A DNA stretch of 55,564 bases from Reclinomonas americana ATCC 50394 (Eukaryota; Jakobida; Jakobea; Jakobida). This document shows, piece by piece, positions 21,474 through 32,300 of this stretch. Within the stretch, counting starts at the first letter, position 1. Every line of letters begins with the position of its first letter. A program made the translations under genes and the position numbers. The notes beneath the pieces are model-generated. The model searched no databases. It saw only the letters and a program-made list of their open reading frames with translations, and had not been told where the DNA came from. The stretch spans positions 41,233-96,796 of the forward strand of contig PS015277.1 of assembly GCA_048213135.1 (NCBI GenBank). The letters are read 5' to 3'.

Positions 21474-23154
21474 ATGATCTTCACGCTCTGCTTTCTGTAC
21501 TCCTCTTCCTGGTTCTACGCGGCGGTACTGGGTGGCTCAGTGGCGGCCGGGGCGCTGGTGGGGGCGTTGCCCAATGGGACGCAGCGGGTGGAGTGGTCGT
21601 GGAAACGCTTCGCGAAATCGACGGGGCGCTTCCTCCTCGGTGGTCTCTGGTTCCCCTGGGGATTTACTGTGCAAGTATACTTTGCCCCACTTGGGATTCT
21701 TGGCGAAATGGCCGGGGAGGCGGTCATGGAAGTGCACGGGGAGATGGAAACCCAACGTGCTCATGTTGAAGAGCACAAGAAGAAACTTGCAGCCGCCGCC
21801 TCAGTCACACACCAGGCGCGTGAGATGGCACAACTGGTGACTGAACTGCAAGCCGAGGACGAGGCTCACTTTGGCCTCCACAGTGTTCCATCTCGGTGGC
21901 GCTGCTCTCTGACAGGAGTGGTGAGTGGCAGAGACTGATTTGTCTCTCCTGTCTGGTGCAAATTATGAGTGGCCTCACGTTCGTTGTGCACACACAGGTC
22001 ATGCGCACTCCAGTCTCTGTAAATGGCCAGGAGGCACGGTGCGAGCGGCTGTGCTTGGAGCTGGTATTCGCAGAGTTCCTGGCGCTCGGAGTGGTGCTGC
22101 GCGATCCGGCTACTGGTGAGCCGATGCGTCTCGACCAGCTTGCGCAGACAGTCAAGCACGATGAAGTATTGTGCGAGGAGATTCGGCGCGGACGCGAAAG
22201 GGCCCGCGAGGCCGATGGGTGGGACGTGCTGTTGGACGCTGACGAATTCGCCGTGGTCGACGATGACGACGATGCCGGCGCACGTGTCGAGGCGCTGCGC
22301 CAAGCACACACGCGTCACTGGCTGCGCGAGATTGCCTCCGCGCACGTTGAAGTGCCACCTGCGGATGCTGACGAAGACGGTGAGGGAGAAGGCGCAGGCG
22401 CAGGCGAGTGGGTGTTGTTGCGCTCGGACGCCTTCACCAGACCGGCGGTGACCTGCGCCACCCAGGCACGAGAGCTGGCCAACAAACTGATGCTCGGCGC
22501 CGAGGCCTACATCATCCACAACGCAGAGATCAGACCCAAAGAGCGCTGCCGAGACTGCGGTGACTCTGACTGGTGTCTCGGCTATCGACTGCCGTGCGGT
22601 CACGTGATGTGCCGTCAGTGGTGCGTCAAACGCTGCCGCCTGCGCAATCGCTGTCTCCTCGCACTCACTCACATACACTCTTTCCTACCACAGCATCGCA
22701 GACATGGTACCAGCTAACGAAGCAGTAATGGTGGTCGACCTCGATCGTGACCTCGATCACGAGGCGGGCGACCTGACATGCGCTGCAGTGGGGTGCAATC
22801 GAGGTACGTCTGAAGCAGGCACTCTCCGCTTGTACTCGCCTCCCTGCTCACTCCTACCTCTGTGCAGGCATTCCGTGGATCGTCATGTACCATGCAAGCG
22901 ACCTCGGCTGCGCACATCGCGAATACATGGACGCCGAGAAAGCTGTGCAAGTCACACACGAAATGATGGATCGATTGCACGATGGAGGAGAAGAAGAGGA
23001 GGAAGAAGAAGAACGGGAACAGAAGGAGGAGGAGGATGAACAAGAAGATGAGGAGCCCATGGTGCGACCACTATGCCTGGTAGATGTCGTCCTGCGCTGC
23101 TTCGTTGCCGAAGAAGCGCGACTGATTTTGCTGCGCGAGTCTGTCGCCGATTGA
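21474..23154 (+). CDS. Membrane-anchored RING finger protein
   Basis: Four exons: 21474-21919, 21998-22620, 22694-22803, 22868-23154 (TGA). The N-terminus is strongly hydrophobic (residues about 1-32, MIFTLCFLYSSSWFYAAV..., and again near residues 60-85, LLGGLWFPWGF...), then a helical, acidic cytosolic region. Splicing at GTG^GTGCGT (22620/22621) creates a classical RING core: CRDC, about 12 residues, CGHVMCRQCIADM, and after 28 residues CAAVGC. This is C-x2-C...C-x-H-x2-C-x2-C...C-x4-C; the last pair is wider than the usual C-x2-C. The C-terminus carries a long Glu tract. By family this suggests a membrane-bound ubiquitin E3 ligase. The start was chosen at the Met before the hydrophobic segment; an in-frame upstream Met at 21393 is possible. 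Confidence 0.7.
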
Positions 23155-24680
23155 GAGTGAAGCTGTTTGCATGCTGTAAGAGTTGTTGAGTCGCATGTTT
23201 GCAGGAGAAGACCTTGTCGGCACTGAACTACAGTGCCGGAAACGCCAGCGTTACCGACACTTCCTCTCTTCCCCGCACGTGGCGCGTCTCCATCAGCAGC
23301 AGTCGCACGCACAGACCACCACACAACGCAAACAGCATCGCGCACACACCCTCCCTGCACTCCTCTCTCACTTCCTCTCGCCGAATGACGCAAAAAATCA
23401 CCCGCGAAAATTCGAGCCCGTTTAAAATCACGATTGTGGCTGGCGTTGAGAGCGCAACATGGTTTGTTGCAAATGAAAGACTCATGACACTCAGCACACA
23501 GAGAGCACTCACTCGCGCTCACAGGCGGACACTCTTCGTCTTGTGCGACGCGCGTCGTCCTCAGGTCTGCTCTCTCTCAGTCCAGTCTCTCTCTCTGTCT
23601 CTGACNNNNNNNNNNNNNNNNNNNNNNNNNNNNNNNNNNNNNNNNNNNNNNNNNNNNNNNNNNNNNNNNNNNNNNNNNNNNNNNNNNNNNNNNNNNNNNN
23701 NNNNNNNNNNNNNNNNNNNNNNNNNNNNNNNNNNNNNNNNNNNNNNNNNNNNNNNNNNNNNNNNNNNNNNNNNNNNNNNNNNNNNNNNNNNNNNNNNNNN
23801 NNNNNNNNNNNNNNNNNNNNNNNNNNNNNNNNNNNNNNNNNNNNNNNNNNNNNNNNNNNNNNNNNNNNNNNNNNNNNNNNNNNNNNNNNNNNNNNNNNNN
23901 NNNNNNNNNNNNNNNNNNNNNNNNNNNNNNNNNNNNNNNNNNNNNNNNNNNNNNNNNNNNNNNNNNNNNNNNNNNNNNNNNNNNNNNNNNNNNNNNNNNN
24001 NNNNNNNNNNNNNNNNNNNNNNNNNNNNNNNNNNNNNNNNNNNNNNNNNNNNNNNNNNNNNNNNNNNNNNNNNNNNNNNNNNNNNNNNNNNNNNNNNNNN
24101 NNNNNNNNNNNNNNNNNNNNNNNNNNNNNNNNNNNNNNNNNNNNNNNNNNNNNNNNNNNNNNNNNNNNNNNNNNNNNNNNNNNNNNNNNNNNNNNNNNNN
24201 NNNNNNNNNNNNNNNNNNNNNNNNNNNNNNNNNNNNNNNNNNNNNNNNNNNNNNNNNNNNNNNNNNNNNNNNNNNNNNNNNNNNNNNNNNNNNNNNNNNN
24301 NNNNNNNNNNNNNNNNNNNNNNNNNNNNNNNNNNNNNNNNNNNNNNNNNNNNNNNNNNNNNNNNNNNNNNNNNNNNNNNNNNNNNNNNNNNNNNNNNNNN
24401 NNNNNNNNNNNNNNNNNNNNNNNNNNNNNNNNNNNNNNNNNNNNNNNNNNNNNNNNNNNNNNNNNNNNNNNNNNNNNNNNNNNNNNNNNNNNNNNNNNNN
24501 NNNNNNNNNNNNNNNNNNNNNNNNNNNNNNNNNNNNNNNNNNNNNNNNNNNNNNNNNNNNNNNNNNNNNNNACACGCACACATACACACACACGCACACA
24601 CACAGCGAGAGAGAGAGAGAGAGGGCGACTACTTACTCAACGACGCACCAGCAGCAAGACTGCTCTCATGGCACCTCGAT
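23155..24680. other. No supportable gene; contains a 966-N gap
   Basis: Short ORFs on both strands lack motif or splice support. The sequence near 23570-23605 and 24572-24625 is CT and AC/GA repeat, so the gap at 23606-24571 is probably repetitive. Confidence 0.5.
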
Positions 24681-25411
24681 CCTTCCTTCTTTGCCACTCT
24701 TCCTGTCATCCTCCCTTCTCCTCATTCTTCCTCTCTTCTGTTCACTTCTCCACATCAATTCTCTGTCCTCGTTTCTCCTCGCTTATCGCTTTTCCTCACT
24801 TCTCTTCTCCTCACCCGTCTTCTCTTCTTCCTCCATTCTCCTCGTTTCCTTGCTTTTCCTCTATTCTGGTCTCTCCCCATCACTTCTCCTCTCTTCTCCT
24901 CGCTCGTCACTCCTCTCTTCTCTTCTCCACACTTCTTCTCCCTTCTCCTCTCTTCTGTTCACTCCTCCTCTCTTCTGTTCTTGTCCTCGTTTCTCCTCAC
25001 ATCTCCTTGCTTCTCCTTACTTCTCTTCTTCCTCCCTTTTCCTCATTTCCTTGCTTCTCCTCTCCTTACTCCTCCTCTCTTCTGTTCACCTCCACAGCTC
25101 GTCTCTTCTCCTCGTTTCTCCTCGTCTCCCCACGTCTCCTTGCTTCTCGTTACCTATCTTCTTCCTCCCTTCCTCATTTCCTTGCTTATCCTCTATTCTC
25201 CTCTCTCAGCACTCCTCCTCTCTTCTCCTTGTTTCGTTGCATCTCCTCTGTTCACATCACTTCCCATCACTTATTCTTCGCTTTCCTCTCCTCTCCTCCC
25301 TTATTCACCTCTTCTCCTCTCTTCTCATTTCCTTCTCCTCCCTCCTCTTTTCCCCTCCTCTCCCCTCCTCTCTCTCTCTCTCCCACTTCTCACTTCCCCT
25401 CTATTCCACAG
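24680..25411 (+). repeat. About 730-bp polypyrimidine tract (intron)
   Basis: The plus strand is almost purely C/T, built from irregular CTTCTCCTC/CCTCTCTTCT units, and ends in TCTATTCCACAG, a good acceptor directly before the coiled-coil exon at 25412. It is therefore best read as a very pyrimidine-rich intron on the coding strand. The long open frames here (Leu/Ser/Pro/Phe-rich on the plus strand) reflect composition only. Confidence 0.75.
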
Positions 25412-26270
25412 GAACTCTGCGAATTCCTCTACCAAGATCGACAACGCGTGCAGCGCGACCTCGCCGAGGTGCGACAGTCGAGCGCGGAGCTGGAGCAGCA
25501 GTGGCGCGAGGCCAGTTCCACTGCCCGCGTGGCCGAGCAAGCAGCTTCGTTCTTCTCCTCCTCTGGCCCACTTCTCACCGCGTTTTTTCGCTGACTGCTG
25601 TAATCTTGCATGCAGGTCAAGGAGCAGGTGGCGGCGCTGGGCTTTGCCGGTGGCGGCCAACTGCAGGAGGACACCACTCTCAACGACTTGCGTGGCAGCA
25701 TTCGTGAGATCGAGCGCGAGATTCAGGCCTTTGATCCAGCCTACGCGCGCGAGGTAGGCAACAATCCAGAATTCCGGGCGTTCGCGTTCGCGGTGGAGGG
25801 GACGCTCATCGTGGTGGGCACATGCAGGTTCTCGTGGAGGCCATGCCGGCAAGTGCACGGCATGCGGCCGGTGGCAGCAGCAACAGTGAGTACAGCCAGT
25901 TGGTGGCACGCAAGTTCCGCCGCCTGGAGCAATTCGTGTTGTGCTTGAAGAAGCGCATTCAGCGACTCGAATCGATGGAGGCTGGACTGGGTGAGCATGC
26001 TCTTCCACATCTCCGGCATTGCGTGTGTGTCTCTGCTTGGCTCAAAATGCGACGGTGGTGGTGGTGGTGCTGCAGGCGAGGTGGCTGCCAAGTTCGGCTC
26101 CGTGTCCAAGCTGGTGGACGAGAACAAGCGTCTCAGCAAGGAGAATGTGAAACTGCGCGAGCGTGAAGTCCGCTACGCACCGTCGCCACTCCTCCGCCGA
26201 CGCGATCTCAGCAACGTGTCGCACTCGTTCTTGTGTTCCCTGGTCAAGGCGCTGCAGAATGAGCTCAGGT
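25412..26270 (+). CDS. Coiled-coil protein fragment (both ends in gaps)
   Basis: Exons at 25412 to about 25528, 25617 to about 25752, about 25828-25991, about 26077-26160 and about 26250-26269 splice in frame. They encode heptad-like helices: LCEFLYQDRQRVQRDLAEVR, REASSTAR then VKEQVAALGF, NDLRGSIREIEREIQAF, ARKFRRLEQFVLCLKKRIQR, ENKRLSKENVKLRE. No catalytic motif is seen. Upstream exons would lie before the polypyrimidine intron or in the 23606-24571 gap, and the 3' end is lost in the gap at 26349-26696. I do not recognise the family; a cytoskeletal or ciliary coiled-coil protein is possible but unproven. Confidence 0.55.
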
Positions 26271-26696
26271 TTGAGTGCAGCGTTGTTTTTTCTCTGCCAA
26301 TCTATCCCTCATTTCTTATTGTCTCCTCTCTCTTTTATCAGTGCCGCTNNNNNNNNNNNNNNNNNNNNNNNNNNNNNNNNNNNNNNNNNNNNNNNNNNNN
26401 NNNNNNNNNNNNNNNNNNNNNNNNNNNNNNNNNNNNNNNNNNNNNNNNNNNNNNNNNNNNNNNNNNNNNNNNNNNNNNNNNNNNNNNNNNNNNNNNNNNN
26501 NNNNNNNNNNNNNNNNNNNNNNNNNNNNNNNNNNNNNNNNNNNNNNNNNNNNNNNNNNNNNNNNNNNNNNNNNNNNNNNNNNNNNNNNNNNNNNNNNNNN
26601 NNNNNNNNNNNNNNNNNNNNNNNNNNNNNNNNNNNNNNNNNNNNNNNNNNNNNNNNNNNNNNNNNNNNNNNNNNNNNNNNNNNNNNNNNNNNNNNN

Positions 26697-27877
26697 TGCT
26701 TCTCGCTCACCGCCACAGCATCGGCAACCGCGGCCGAGGCGACAGCAGTGGCGGCACGGCCACTCTGCGACACAATTCGCTTGGTCGCCTCCTGATAAAG
26801 TGTCGGATGTGCCGGTGGCTTTGGTGGTGCCTTGGTGGGAATGCCGCGTGAGCTCAGTCGCACTCGCACCAACGCTCCACGAATCATCGATTGAATGCGT
26901 GTCTGTGGAGAGAGAGGGAGGGAGGAGGGGCAGCGCAACAAATGAGTTGAGTGGAGGAGAAAATGAAACACTGTGGCATCGGGGGCGCAACTGCTGCCGA
27001 CGACGTCTGCAGATACATGCGGACCACGTCGCGGTACATGAGCTTGACGCGCTCTCGTGCTGCGCCGGGTGCTACCGACGGATCGGCGTATCGCTGCGCA
27101 GTTTACACAAGTTAGAAACATTGTGCTCACAGGATGTGGAGTGAGGCATGAGGAGTCACCTCCAAAAACACGTGCAGAAGCGACAGCGAGATATTGTACA
27201 GTGCACGGGCGCCCTCGGTGCGCTTCTGCAGCTTGCAGCGCAGCTGTCGAATCTGGAATCGTGAAGAAAAGAATGAGTCATACAGACACGGGGGGCAAAC
27301 GCACACACGCACACACGAAACCCACCTCACTGGTGACGCGCAGTGCTCGCTCCGACATGGTCACATTCTCCTCGGTGGTCTTGCGCACACGCTCGTTCCA
27401 CTCCCACTGGAACTCCTCCAGTGTCCGAATCTGCTCCTCCTTGCCACTCAACATGTCGTCCAAGTCCTCAATTCGGTTCAGCAGCGAAGCGTTGAGCTTT
27501 GTGAGCTCGCGAATCTTCTTGGCCTTCACCTCTGGTGTGGCGTCCGACACGTGGCCACCCTCCTCCTTGATGACCTCACGCGTGGCGCGCTCCGACATCA
27601 GTCGTTGCACCTGCTGCTGCAGGGCCAAGTTGGCGTGCTCCACCGTCGCCACCTCGTGCGCCAGTCTTTCGTTCTCGCGCTTCAGCTTCTCGATCTTCAT
27701 GGCTGGCCCGTTGGCATCCGTGTCGTACAGTGGATCCGAGTCGCCCGAGAACTCGGTGTCGTCCGACGGGGCCAACAGTTGCTCCACCGTCGACGGAATG
27801 AGGTCGGCGGCCGGCGGTCGCACCAAGATCTTCAATGTGGGGTTGCGTTCGTAATTGTACTTGTCGATCAGCTCGCG
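26697..27877 (-). CDS. Coiled-coil protein fragment (both ends in gaps)
   Basis: On the minus strand, exon 27326-27877 encodes LIDKYNYERNPTLKILVRPP, an acidic Ser/Asp stretch, then a long coiled coil (KIEKLKRENERLAHEVATVE, LNASLLNRIEDLDDMLSGKE). Shorter exons follow at about 27155-27258 (IRQLRCKLQKRTEGARALYN), about 27012-27095 (ERVKLMYRDVVRMYLQ) and about 26697-26905 (IQSMIRGALVRVRLSSRGIP, then an Ala/Val-rich tail). The N-terminus is in the 27878-27938 gap and the C-terminus in the 26349-26696 gap. Family not recognised. It is convergent with the coiled-coil fragment to its left. Confidence 0.55.
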
Positions 27878-27938
27878 NNNNNNNNNNNNNNNNNNNNNNN
27901 NNNNNNNNNNNNNNNNNNNNNNNNNNNNNNNNNNNNNN

Positions 27939-28447
27939 TTTGCAAGTCTGTGTTCAACAATGCCATCTCACACTGTGACGTGAACGCAGCATCGACCGCC
28001 AAAGGGATCGCTCTTCACTCTCCTCCACGTGCTGCACGAGGCGCTGCTGTGTGTGGATGAGGACGCGGGGCACTTTTTGCAGACGCGCCAACTGTTGCGC
28101 TGCCTGAAGGACGAAGTGCTGTTCAACGTGAAGAGGGAAGTGCAGCAGGTCATTGCTGGATTCCAGGAAGGCTTCGAGAAGACCGTACAGGAGCTGCTCG
28201 GTACGTCGACCGTCACTCGACGTGTTTTTCCGCCACACGTTGTCTCACACCTGTCACTCGCCACGCAGCCATTCTCGTCGAGCGCCTCGGCCTGGACAAG
28301 AAGACACGCATGACGCAGACAGAGTCCGCTGAGACCTCCGAGGTTGAATGCGAGGCCGATCTGCCGCCACCAGTGGACGACTCGGCACAAGAGCACGAAC
28401 CAGAGCCACCAGCACCATCCGCCAAGCCCAGCGCACGGAAGAAGTAA
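27939..28447 (+). CDS. C-terminal fragment of an unrecognised helical protein
   Basis: After the acceptor at about 27990 the plus strand reads GSLFTLLHVLHEALLCVDED, FLQTRQLLRCLKDEVLFNVK, VIAGFQEGFEKTVQELL. An intron (about 28201-28267) is followed by ILVERLGLDKKTRM and a Glu/Pro-rich tail ending ARKK and TAA (28445-28447). The rest would lie in the 61-N gap or be misplaced. The opposite strand immediately upstream carries another gene, so either a divergent promoter is missing in the gap or the contig order is wrong. An AAATAA lies about 110 bp after the stop. Confidence 0.5.
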
Positions 28448-28598
28448 TCGAATCCACCTCTCGCCGCTGTCTTTTGTATACTCTACGCAAGCGCATGCCT
28501 CGTGCACTCTCTTGTCTTTCTCTCTCTCATTCTCTCTTTCCCACCTCCTGTTGAACAAATAACAACGACAACACACGAAACCTAAACAACATGAGGCT

Positions 28599-29265
28599 TC
28601 ATGCATCCTCTTCTACCATTTGCTCCTCCTCTTCCTCCTCCTCCGCCACCTGCAACACCAGCGGACCGACCTTGCCCTGAAACACGCGTTGCAGCGTGTC
28701 CACACCTGGAGAAGCCTCGCGCACCGCCGACGTGGCCAGTTGCCACAGCACAAGCTCATCATCATCGGCCACAAACATCAAACTCGCCTGCTCCGCCACA
28801 CCAGACTCGCGCATGCGCACCAACACTGGCGCCTCCACGCCCACTGCATCACCACCATGCACACGCACAGTTGCCACTTGCAAGCGATGCTCATCGCCAT
28901 CCACAGAGTGCACGCCCTCCAGTGTGCACGCGATCGAGGCTCCTCCCACAGACGGCGACGAGGACGACGAGGAGGAGAATGCACCGCCGACGGAGAAATC
29001 TAGCGCTGTGCGCACAGGCAGCGAGTGAGCGAGTGCCTTGCCCAGCAGCGCACGCATGCACGTACGTCGGTCTTCAATGGCCGCAAACGAGAGACAGAAG
29101 TGTTCGTCGGCGCTGCTTATGAGCAGAGAACTGGGAATGCATGGTCAGCATGTGTGTGTGACACACACACGCGCGCGCAAGCATCGACGCGCACCAGTCC
29201 ATGAGGAAGGAGCCGGTGGCCGAGAATGAGGCACGACTGGAGGCAAACACACGCGGAGTCGCCAT
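28599..29265 (-). CDS. Small unknown protein, two exons
   Basis: The start Met at 29265 opens MATPRVFASSRASFSATGSF. Donor TG^GTGCGC (about 29194) and acceptor CCCAG^T (about 29130) join in frame to SLLISSADEHFCLSFAAIED. The second exon is open to TGA at 28599 and ends in an acidic tail (EEEEEEEQMVEEDA). It has a Ser-rich stretch near 28950-28985 and a beta-rich, Val-rich middle. It is about 190-200 residues, with no membrane segment or motif. Convergent with the fragment ending at 28447 and about 60 bp from the end of the giant receptor gene. Function unknown. Confidence 0.6.
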
Positions 29266-29324
29266 TCTTTCAAGGATCAACAAGGACGGGGACACGCTTC
29301 TCTCAGTTGTCGTAGTTTCATTCA

Positions 29325-32300
29325 TCACGTGTAGACGGTCGCAGAGCGAGTAAGCATTCGTTCCTGGCGAGCTCTGGCAGCCGCATCGACTCCCCGTGCA
29401 AGCAACACAACAAACCCCCAGATAACCAGCTGGCTGACGACGAGACGAAGTGGCTCCAACAACGTCGCGTGCATCACGTCCGACAGCACCGATGAGGTGG
29501 CCTGTGCGTCAATGTCAGTACATGTCCACAGTCAAGAGAGGAAGGTCCCAGCAGCGACTCACCACACCCCAGTCTTCCTGGTTGTCGCGGAATTTGCCAA
29601 TGGTCACCAACACCATGTACGACAGGAAGAGACCGAGAAGCAGGCAGAGGAGGCGAGCGGCCAACTTGAAACCGTACGGCAGATCGTGTTTTCGTGCGCG
29701 GTGCCACAGTTCCTCCAACGAACTGGCGCCGCGCCGCATCGCCTTCCCGCCAGCATCCACGGCGGCGGCTGTCGGGCGCAACAGTGTCGCCTCACGCGTA
29801 CCGCGTCGTTGTTCGACCAGCACGGCGGAGGCTCGACAGAGAGTCGGATCGCACACGACGCTGGTGGCGCAATTGACAAAGAGCACGCTGTCGAGGACCA
29901 CCAACGACGGATCCACCATGTTGCCGTCCTGGTCCACCTGAATTTCCCCCACCCACATTGTTGCGTGTCAGCGAAACAAGAACCGAGTGCTGTGGGAGAA
30001 TAACAAGAACAACAACAACAACAAGACGAAACATCGCTGGACGATGCAGAGGACGACAGCAACTCCTCCACGCCGGCATCGCATTCCACGCGGATACCGG
30101 TGCCAAAGCCAACAGTCGTATCGTGCGACACAACCAGCTGCCGCAGGTGCAACTCCGTAATCGGCCGATACAAGTCGCTCTGTGTCAACGCAACAGCGTC
30201 GTCGTCAGTGAACAGGGGAAAAATAACCAACCCTTGCAGACAGCACACACCTGCGACTCCACGTCGCTGTCAGAAGAGGCTGTTGGGCCGGCCCATGCAC
30301 TGTCTGACGGCGGCGGCATCAGCGGGAACACGCTCATGCGCCGCGTGCTGCCCACTTGGCTTCCCATTCGAAAACTGACATCGCTGATGCGGGTCGATCG
30401 CTTGCGCGACATGGTGGACGAGGCGGTGGACTGCGCGACCCACGGCGCACCGGGCGAGTGTGGCGAATACTGCTGCAACAGCTGCTCGTCTACGGCCGTA
30501 CACACACGCAACGCCACCCGATTGCTTGGCGACATCAATTCGGATCCACACACTTGGATGACGGCCTGCCACTCGTCGCACGAGATCAGCATCAGAACGC
30601 CGGTCTTGGTGCGACACTTGGCCGGAATAGTCAGAGGCGGATAGACTCCCGGACGCAGGAACACCACACTCGGCAGCTGCTCATGCTGCTCATCGAATAG
30701 TCGTTGAAGCTCAAAGGGATCTGTGGTGGCGTCGACAAAGACGTAGTCCTGCGAGTCGCGAATCCGCTGCAGCTCGGCCTCCGTGGCCCGCTGCGGCGAG
30801 AAGAGACCCTGGATACGCGCCGACAGGCCTGCACAGCCGTAAGTGTCAGCTCGCACTTTAACAATAAGAGACAGAAGACCTGTTGCTTCTGCGCCGGCTG
30901 TACCTCGTGACTTTTGCGCAGCCGAGTTCCACCACTCATCCTGCTCGCCGCGGTAGAACTCGTGTTGTAGGAAGGCAGCCACCAAGTCAAAGTAGCTGTC
31001 GCGCATCACTCCGTACGGAGCCAGACGCTCCTGCTTGTCTTGACATTGCATCTGGCAACGAGATACTAAAATCAACAAAAAACAACAAGCAAACTCAAAC
31101 AACAACAAGAAGCGACGCACAATCCAGGCACGAGCGAACAGCAGGAAGCCACCCAGCGGATTATCCAACGATGCCTCACACAGCGCCAGCTGCAACAAGC
31201 TGTTGACTCGAGGCGCGCAGGTCTGCACTCGAGTTGACGCAGCATCGGTGTCCTGCGGTGTCGGGAGAAAAAGGGATGATTTCACAGCATCCAACAGCTC
31301 CAGTCCACCACGAGACGCGGAACGCAACTTGCGAATCAAGAGTCGGTGCACGCCAGGTGAAGCGCAATGTGGCGAGCTTGTAGTCGCCGGTGGCGGAAAG
31401 ATCGCTGAGAATACTGAATCCGTGAATGCGGCGCTCCGCAAGCCACCCTCTGCGGGTCAATTGCTGCCACAACACCAATGTAAGCTGGGACTGCATGTGA
31501 CTCGCGAATTTTGGACGGCGGAGAAGGGCACTCACCCCACGGTTACGCGACGACCGGAGCGCCGGCAACGCACTGTTGCCAGACGCCTCCGCATCAAGAA
31601 GCATTTCTTGCTCATTGCGCAGTGCAGCAGCCTTCAGCTGACTCAGAAGAACAGTTTCTGTGTGCGACAAACATTTTCAGATTATACACCCCAGCGCAAG
31701 ATGTGAAAAACAAGCTGGGTCGCAACTCAGTTGATCCCCTTCGGTACCCTGCTTTCGAGGCGGCCGCCGAGGTGTCACATGGAACACCCAACCAAACACA
31801 ATCATTACTGGGAGCGCAACCAGAGCGCCTACGCAAAACAACAAGGTAGAATAATGAGCGACGACCGGACTCCACAAAAGGCAACCGAAAAACACTCGTA
31901 CCGAGGACCGCAGCGCCAAGAGCGTGCGAAATCGTCAGCACCACACTTTGACTGCTGGTACTCATGGCCGCATTGACGTAGCAACTGATCACCAGGCCCA
32001 CCCACAGCAACTGTGCAGCAGAGAGTGAGAATCACCCCCTTTTTCCGCGTCGCTCGACAACAACATCAAACAACAACAACACCAACGCTGTACAGCACTA
32101 CTCACCAGCACTTTGTCCACTCGTCGTACGGTTGTGTCACGGCGTGGCTCAATCACTGCCGATACCCACAGATGCTGCCACGCCAGAGTCCGAGCATGCT
32201 CCTTCAGTCGCTCGGCTGTGGACCGCTGGCGTCTAAGGGCAATGACCCGGCGCACAACGGCCTGGAAGCGACGCAGTGGGCGACTGGGGCGGACTAGATC

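Noticed and set aside
18486-23438. Shared 12-mer AATCACGATTGT at 18485 and 23427, both near gene ends
   Set aside because: In 55 kb many 12-mer pairs match by chance, and the flanks do not align.
24691-25707. Leu/Ser/Phe-rich plus-strand ORFs that look like membrane proteins
   Set aside because: They arise from the C/T-only composition of the tract, and the same DNA is open in more than one frame.
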